This document shows, in pieces, positions 23,672-27,865 of a DNA stretch of 27,865 nt (the first letter of the stretch is position 1; each line of letters opens with the position of its first letter). The notes beneath the pieces were generated by a model. It was not told the origin of the DNA. It did not search any database and saw only the letters and a list, made by a program, of their open reading frames with translations. The stretch is from Nitrosotalea sp. (GTDB lineage Archaea > Thermoproteota > Nitrososphaeria > Nitrososphaerales > Nitrosopumilaceae): contig JAJPEA010000005.1 in NCBI GenBank assembly GCA_023252335.1, positions 1 through 27,865 of the forward strand, in the 5' to 3' direction. Both the position numbers and the translations under genes were made by a program.

Positions 23672-25111
23672 TTGGAAATACGGGAAGGACTAACATTTGA
23701 CGATGTACTCCTTGTTCCCAAACGATCTAGCATAGTTACTAGATCTCAGACAAATTTACAAACAAAACTTTCTAAAAATATATCTCTTAACATCCCAATC
23801 ATCAGCGCAAACATGGATACTGTTACTGAATCTGCTATGGCAGTGGCAATAGCAAGAGAGGGGGGCATTGGAATCATACACAGATTTCTTACCATCTCAG
23901 AGCAGGTAAATGAAGTACTCAAAACTAAACGTTCAGGTAGCATTATAATTGAAAATCCATATACAATACATCCAGATCAGACTGTACGTGAAGCCATAGA
24001 ATCTATGAGAGAAAAAGGAGCTTCGGGATTACTTGTGACAGATAACCAGGGCCAGTTAGTTGGGATACTGACAAGACGAGACATTGTGATGTTAGAACCT
24101 AAAGATGAAAGTAAAAAGGTCACCGAAGTTATGACAAACGATGTTATCACTGCAAAATTTGGAGTGGATATAATTCAAGCCAAGGATATACTGAGGAAAA
24201 ATTGCATTGAAAAATTACCCCTCTTGGATGAAAGAGGACATGTCAAGGGTTTGATCACTAGTAAAGATATCATCAATTCTGGCAACTATCCGCAAGCATC
24301 AAAGGACAAAAAGGGCAGGCCCCTAGTTGGTGCCGCAGTTGGTGTAAAAGGTGATTTTATGGAAAGAACTGAAGCATTGTTAGATGCAGGTGCAGATGTT
24401 ATAGTAGTAGACATTGCACATGGTCATAGTGAAAACGCACTCAATACAGTTCGATTAATAAAAAAAGCATTTCCAAACTGTGAGTTAATTGCAGGAAATG
24501 TGGCCACTGCTCAAGGAACAGAGGATCTAATCAAAGCTGGAGTGGATGCAGTAAAGGTAGGAGTTGGTTCTGGTTCAATATGTATCACTAGAGTAATTAC
24601 TGGTTCTGGAGTACCACAACTTACTGCTGTAATGGATTGTGCGGCAGTTGGTAAAAAATATGATATTCCAATAATATCTGATGGCGGTGTGAGAACATCA
24701 GGTGATGCTACCAAGGCACTTGCAGCAGGGGCATCTACTTTGATGGTTGGCAGCTTGTTGGGTGGAACCGATGAAAGTCCCGGTTCATTTATGACTAAAA
24801 ATGGCAAGCGATACAAAATTTACCGGGGAATGGCATCATTTTATGCAGCCCTTGGAAGGAAAAATAAAGAAACTAGCAATGCCTCAATGGTAGAAGATCT
24901 CAATGATTATGTTGCAGAGGGTGTTGAGGCAATGGTTCCATACAAGGGCAGTGTGACTGATATCATAAAACAACTAACAGGCGGTATCCGTTCTGGATTA
25001 AGTTATTGTGGCGCAAATAACATTTCACAAATGCAACAAAATGCAGAATTTATAAAAATGTCAACTGCAGGATATGCAGAAAGTCAACCACATGATGTTG
25101 AATTGATGTGA
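23672..25111 (+). CDS. guaB: Inosine-5'-monophosphate dehydrogenase
   Basis: Oxidises IMP to XMP with NAD, the step before GMP synthase. The 479 residues from a TTG start begin MEIREGLTFDDVLLVPKRSS. The catalytic barrel is interrupted by two CBS domains at about 91-205 that bind adenine or guanine nucleotides in this family. Catalytic Cys304 lies in GSGSICITR, the IMP-binding segment is IISDGGVRTSGDATKAL, and the flap contains YRGMASFYA. All catalytic features are intact and the length is normal. It is 30 bases after folP. Confidence 0.96.
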   Translation: MEIREGLTFDDVLLVPKRSSIVTRSQTNLQTKLSKNISLNIPIISANMDTVTESAMAVAIAREGGIGIIHRFLTISEQVNEVLKTKRSGSIIIENPYTIHPDQTVREAIESMREKGASGLLVTDNQGQLVGILTRRDIVMLEPKDESKKVTEVMTNDVITAKFGVDIIQAKDILRKNCIEKLPLLDERGHVKGLITSKDIINSGNYPQASKDKKGRPLVGAAVGVKGDFMERTEALLDAGADVIVVDIAHGHSENALNTVRLIKKAFPNCELIAGNVATAQGTEDLIKAGVDAVKVGVGSGSICITRVITGSGVPQLTAVMDCAAVGKKYDIPIISDGGVRTSGDATKALAAGASTLMVGSLLGGTDESPGSFMTKNGKRYKIYRGMASFYAALGRKNKETSNASMVEDLNDYVAEGVEAMVPYKGSVTDIIKQLTGGIRSGLSYCGANNISQMQQNAEFIKMSTAGYAESQPHDVELM

Positions 25112-25116
25112 TTTAC

Positions 25117-25124
25117 TTTAAATA
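25117..25124 (+). promoter_or_regulatory. TATA box for the small membrane protein
   Basis: TTTAAATA lies 23-30 bases before the ATG at 25147, immediately after guaB. The spacing implies a leaderless transcript. Confidence 0.6.
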
Positions 25125-25146
25125 TAATCATGAATAGTTTTTCATA

Positions 25147-25611
25147 ATGCTTACAAAAAGATCTGCAGCTGGAATTGGAATAGGTCTGGTTGCTGTTGTA
25201 TTGGGCACATTTTTCCTGTTACAGACAATCATGACCAATATGCATGATGTCAATGATACTGTAGATGTTGGCAAAAACGATGTCTTTCAGTTTGATGCAG
25301 AAAAACATTATCATGAATTTCTTAATGTTACTGGAACTTCATTTCATGTACATATGAAGACGCCTAGTACAGGTCTGCAAATTGACAAAGATTTTCAAAA
25401 GCAAGTAACTTTTGACTGGTATAGCCTTGCTGATGGACAACACTTTATCAACATAACAAACACTGGAGGCTCATTGCTTCATGTTACAGGAAAACTAGAG
25501 GCAGTTACAAATCCAATAATATTCACATCACATCTAATAGTGATATCATCTGGAGTCTTGATAATTGGAATAAGTGCGGCATTTTCAATTAGAAGACCAA
25601 AAGGGTTCTAG
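25147..25611 (+). CDS. Small two-span membrane protein with an extracytoplasmic beta domain
   Basis: I do not recognise this 154-residue protein. Hydrophobic segments at about 8-28 (GIGIGLVAVVLGTFFLLQTI) and 124-145 (IIFTSHLIVISSGVLIIGIS) flank a domain of about 95 residues with alternating polar and hydrophobic strands (FLNVTGTSFHVHMKTPS, then VTFDWYSLADGQHFINITNT). The end RRPKG is basic, so both ends probably lie inside the cell with the beta domain outside. Three His in HYHEF and FHVHM could bind metal, which is only a possibility. It has its own TATA box. It converges with pheA, sharing CTAG for both stops. Confidence 0.75.
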   Translation: MLTKRSAAGIGIGLVAVVLGTFFLLQTIMTNMHDVNDTVDVGKNDVFQFDAEKHYHEFLNVTGTSFHVHMKTPSTGLQIDKDFQKQVTFDWYSLADGQHFINITNTGGSLLHVTGKLEAVTNPIIFTSHLIVISSGVLIIGISAAFSIRRPKGF

Positions 25612-26423
25612 ACTAGTTCGGCTCGCTGGTAAGAACCTAATATCTTGAGAAATGTTGTGTTTGCCTTTATCTTTTCAAGAGTATCTTGGATATTTCTATC
25701 ATCTTGGTGACCTTCAAAGTCCACGTAAAAATTATACTCCCAAGGGGTATTTTTTGTTGGACGAGATTCAATCTTTGTTAAATTGATGTTACTTGTGTTG
25801 AATTTTTCAAGAATGTTGTACAGTGCTCCTGGAACATGTTTTATTGCAAAAATTATTGATGTCTTGTCTTTGGATGTCCTCTCTTTTTTCTTGTTTGCCA
25901 ATATGAGAAATCTGGTATAGTTGTTTGAGTTGTCCTCTATTCCCTCTCTTATTATTGGAACCTTGTATATCTCGGCTGCTTTTTTGCTGGCAATACAGGC
26001 AATGTTATTTTTATTGAGTTCCAAAAGGATCTTTACACTGCCAGCAGTATCATAAGTCGGTATAGGTTTCAAGTGATTCTCTTGAATAAATTTTCTGCAT
26101 TGTCCAAGTGCCTGTGGATGGGAATACACTGTATCAATTTCTTTCAAACTCTGCAAACCAATAAGACAATGTGATATTCTGTGGTATGTCTCGTTTACAA
26201 CACTTAGCTTGGTAGTAAGTAACAAATCATAGCTTTCACCCACGCTTCCTTCAAGTGAATTTTCTACAGGGAGTATAGTGTAGTCTGATCTTCCATTTTC
26301 TGTAGATTCTAACGCCTCATAAAATGTAGGATATGGTACTGTCTCTATTGATTCTTTGAAAAAACTAACTGCAGCAGCTTGACTGTATGCTCCTGACTCT
26401 CCTTGGAATGCTACTTTTAACAT
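25608..26423 (-). CDS. pheA: Prephenate dehydratase
   Basis: Converts prephenate to phenylpyruvate in phenylalanine synthesis. The 271 residues begin MLKVAFQGESGAYSQAAA and contain PVENSLEGSV at 52-61, SHPQALGQC at 101-109, and the catalytic TRF motif at 170-172 in NNYTRFLIL. An ACT regulatory domain follows from about 187 (ESRPTKNTPWEYNFYVDFEG at 219-238), where phenylalanine would bind for feedback inhibition. It is a monofunctional enzyme without a chorismate mutase domain. It starts 4 bases after the Csl4 stop, so they are probably co-transcribed. It converges with the small membrane protein gene. Confidence 0.95.
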   Translation of the reverse strand: MLKVAFQGESGAYSQAAAVSFFKESIETVPYPTFYEALESTENGRSDYTILPVENSLEGSVGESYDLLLTTKLSVVNETYHRISHCLIGLQSLKEIDTVYSHPQALGQCRKFIQENHLKPIPTYDTAGSVKILLELNKNNIACIASKKAAEIYKVPIIREGIEDNSNNYTRFLILANKKKERTSKDKTSIIFAIKHVPGALYNILEKFNTSNINLTKIESRPTKNTPWEYNFYVDFEGHQDDRNIQDTLEKIKANTTFLKILGSYQRAELV

Positions 26424-26427
26424 ATTC

Positions 26428-26997
26428 TTAGTTGGAGTTGAATTTTATAAAATCGCTGTTTCCAAATCTGGTTGATAATTTTCTTTCTTCTATATATCCA
26501 CAATCTATGCATTTTATGTTGCTGCCCATTGCAACAACTTTTGCTCCACACTTGTTACACTGGGTAAACAAAACTCCAAGTTCAGGTTCACTAATTGTTG
26601 CATGTACAACACCATTGAGAAGATTGATTATTTTTGCAGATACTATATCGCCCACTCTAACAAGAATTCTTTTCTTTGCTCCCTTTGCTTGACAAATGCA
26701 TTCTAGACCAGAGTGTGTAGGTTTTCCATTTATGTACAAAATATTTATGGCAAACATGTTATTCATCAATGCTGAAATATTTCCTGTTATCACATCATTT
26801 GTTTTAGCAACTGCAGGTTTTCGCATCTCATTGATTTTTGCTATACGGTTTGTTTTATCAAATTCTGGAGTACCTATGACTAGTGATCTTATTGAATGAC
26901 CGTCATCAAAGGTATTGTTACCCATTTCAAATTCTTCAATTATTGCAATTTTATCCCCTGGAAGGGTTGGTTTCTGAGACAATGCCTTGATCTGCAA
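26428..26997 (-). CDS. csl4: Exosome RNA-binding subunit Csl4
   Basis: A cap subunit of the archaeal RNA exosome that recruits DnaG and RNA. The 189 residues start from a TTG. The N-terminal domain includes LPGDKIAIIEEFEMG at about 12-26. The S1 domain is at about 65-135 (GDIVSAKIINLLNGVVHATI). The C-terminal zinc ribbon uses Cys147, Cys150, Cys163 and Cys166 (CNKCG and CIDCG). The length and domain order are standard. It is the first gene of a two-gene unit with pheA. The 160-base gap to the divergent secreted-protein gene holds promoters for both; nothing else was recognised there. Confidence 0.92.
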   Translation of the reverse strand: MQIKALSQKPTLPGDKIAIIEEFEMGNNTFDDGHSIRSLVIGTPEFDKTNRIAKINEMRKPAVAKTNDVITGNISALMNNMFAINILYINGKPTHSGLECICQAKGAKKRILVRVGDIVSAKIINLLNGVVHATISEPELGVLFTQCNKCGAKVVAMGSNIKCIDCGYIEERKLSTRFGNSDFIKFNSN

Positions 26998-27127
26998 TTT
27001 GATGATTATAATTGTTTATTCAAGAATTCTAACAAATTTACTTTTCAATAGTGAAAATCTGTGTCTGTTTATCTATTAGGCACAAAGCATGAGACAAAAC
27101 TTGTAAGGAACGCAACAACAAGAAATG

Positions 27128-27135
27128 TTTAAAAT
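27128..27135 (+). promoter_or_regulatory. TATA box for the secreted Gln/His-rich protein
   Basis: TTTAAAAT lies 23-30 bases before the GTG start at 27158, the same spacing as at other leaderless genes of the window. Confidence 0.55.
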
Positions 27136-27157
27136 GCACACTTGAGATAGCACTGCT

Positions 27158-27661
27158 GTGAATTTGGTACCAAAAGTTATCCTAGCTATCGTCACAGTTT
27201 TGATTATATCATCTGTACTAGTAGTAACACCATCATACGCTTCTGCCTTGACTTTTCCAAAATCTATCAAAACAACATTTATCGTGCCATTTACTGCAAT
27301 GAAGTGTCCTAATGGCAATCTTGCACCTGATAACAACGTGTCAAAATGTCCTCCATTAGTATCGTCATCTAAATCAAACAATCAATCACCACAAAATTCA
27401 AACTACAAGGCACAGGCAACCTATGTGCAAAATGGTGGAAGAAGCTTTGCAGGAGTAGTAGCACAACAAGCCACACAAGCTCATAATACTCAAAACTCAC
27501 AACAAGCTACTAATGCACACCAAGCTACTCAAGCCACACAAGCACACGAACCACAACAGTCACATCAAACTTCGACTCCGTTGAAATTCCCAAGCACAAC
27601 TCAATATCCTGCACCAACATTGAAGACTATACCAAAATATACTGCACCGAAATTACCCTGA
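27158..27661 (+). CDS. Secreted protein with a Gln/Ala/Thr/His-rich low-complexity region
   Basis: I do not recognise this 167-residue protein. It starts from GTG. A signal peptide covers about 1-30 (VILAIVTVLIISSVLVVTPS, then YASA before the likely cut). A short region with Cys50 and Cys64 (MKCPNG and KCPPL) follows. Residues about 103-140 are built of irregular QATQAH-like units (QATQAH, QATNAH, QATQAT, QAH). The C-terminal part is Pro/Thr/Lys-rich and ends KLP. There is no membrane anchor. The composition resembles cell-surface linker or matrix proteins; His-rich repeats might bind metal such as copper, but this is speculative. The gene is divergent from csl4. Confidence 0.7.
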   Translation: MNLVPKVILAIVTVLIISSVLVVTPSYASALTFPKSIKTTFIVPFTAMKCPNGNLAPDNNVSKCPPLVSSSKSNNQSPQNSNYKAQATYVQNGGRSFAGVVAQQATQAHNTQNSQQATNAHQATQATQAHEPQQSHQTSTPLKFPSTTQYPAPTLKTIPKYTAPKLP

Positions 27662-27725
27662 TAAAATAATTCTATAATATTTTCCTAGAATGATTATAAT
27701 TTCTATTTAGTAACGCAATGATTGT

Positions 27726-27865
27726 TTATAGCCAGTGTGGTATTTCCAAGAATCCTTCCATACTCTCTTTTCTTAATATCCTCAATAATGCATTTGCCTG
27801 AGGAGTAGATAAGACCGGCTTGTGAAAATGATTATCAGTTGATATTCTTGGGCATGCAACCTGAA
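27726..27865 (-). CDS. dph2: Diphthamide synthesis protein Dph2, C-terminal end
   Basis: The last 45 codons of a gene that enters from beyond the window edge. The frame reads QVACPRISTDNHFHKPVLST and ends in IPHWL. The CPR motif followed by a short acidic segment and KPVL is the C-terminal signature of archaeal Dph2, a non-classical radical SAM enzyme that transfers aminocarboxypropyl to the diphthamide histidine of elongation factor 2. The Cys of CPR is the third ligand of its 4Fe-4S cluster. The two other Cys lie outside the window. The fragment is short, so confidence is moderate. Confidence 0.72.
   Translation of the reverse strand, partial: QVACPRISTDNHFHKPVLSTPQANALLRILRKESMEGFLEIPHWL

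Noticed and set aside
27707..27840. A second minus-strand frame reading FSQAGLIYSSGKCIIEDI and on at the right edge
   Set aside because: It overlaps the Dph2 frame, has an in-frame stop upstream and no start. The CPR...KPVL frame is the one with family motifs.
1..27865. CRISPR arrays, insertion sequences, integrase or attachment sites, tRNA and rRNA genes
   Set aside because: No regularly spaced repeats, transposase-like proteins, cloverleaf sequences or rRNA segments were seen on reading both strands.

Overview
The window is archaeal and most likely from a marine-type ammonia-oxidising thaumarchaeon (Nitrososphaerota, Nitrosopumilales-like). The DNA is AT-rich and densely packed. Many genes start with TTG or GTG, and TATA-like boxes lie about 22-25 bases before several starts, as expected for leaderless archaeal transcripts. 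The gene set is archaeal: aTrm56, alpha-NAC, S27e, L44e, Csl4, a group II chaperonin, archaeal Dph2, a MptE-type pterin kinase and CobY. A CPCCG zinc-ribbon gene with a Lys/Ala tail and a fused cobalamin tail cluster fit Thaumarchaeota. The species cannot be fixed from the sequence alone.

Layout. 1-2521 (minus): a PhoU/AbrB regulator, the GTPase HflX and a cut-off tRNA methyltransferase trm56, apparently one operon. 2544-4154 (plus): a stand-alone PUA protein with alpha-NAC, then an unrecognised RNase H-fold-like protein. 4388-4727: a zinc-ribbon gene that appears frameshifted. 4752-6424: a small PAC3/PAC4-like protein coupled to a UbiD-family decarboxylase. 6421-8989 (minus): heme O synthase, an Lrp/AsnC regulator and aspartate-semialdehyde dehydrogenase. 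9075-13281 (plus): five overlapping genes for the late steps of cobalamin synthesis (threonine-phosphate decarboxylase, CobQ, CbiB, CobS, CobY). 13264-13739 (minus): ribosomal proteins L44e and S27e. 13806-19806 (plus): adenine deaminase, thermosome, a PfkB sugar kinase and a secreted Ig/PKD-repeat protein. 19872-22767 (minus): MptE, a coiled-coil protein of unknown function and GMP synthase. 22775-25611 (plus): a dihydropteroate-synthase-like protein, IMP dehydrogenase and a small membrane protein. 25608-26997 (minus): Csl4 and prephenate dehydratase. 27158-27661 (plus): a secreted Gln/Ala/Thr/His-rich protein. 27726-27865 (minus): the C-terminal end of Dph2.

Themes. Purine metabolism recurs (ade, guaA, guaB). 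The pterin genes mptE and folP are divergent, with only 7 bases between their starts. RNA and translation quality functions are spread along the window (Trm56, HflX, NAC, Csl4, Dph2, L44e, S27e). CtaB points to a heme-copper terminal oxidase.

The main points for a second look are: a CobQ that lacks its whole glutaminase domain inside an intact operon; the frameshifted zinc-ribbon gene; inverted repeats placed like operators before the cob operon and between the phoU-like and PUA genes; the RNase H-fold-like orphan; and the PAC3/PAC4-like protein. I saw no clearly new multi-gene defence or mobile system, no CRISPR array, no insertion sequence, and no tRNA or rRNA gene.
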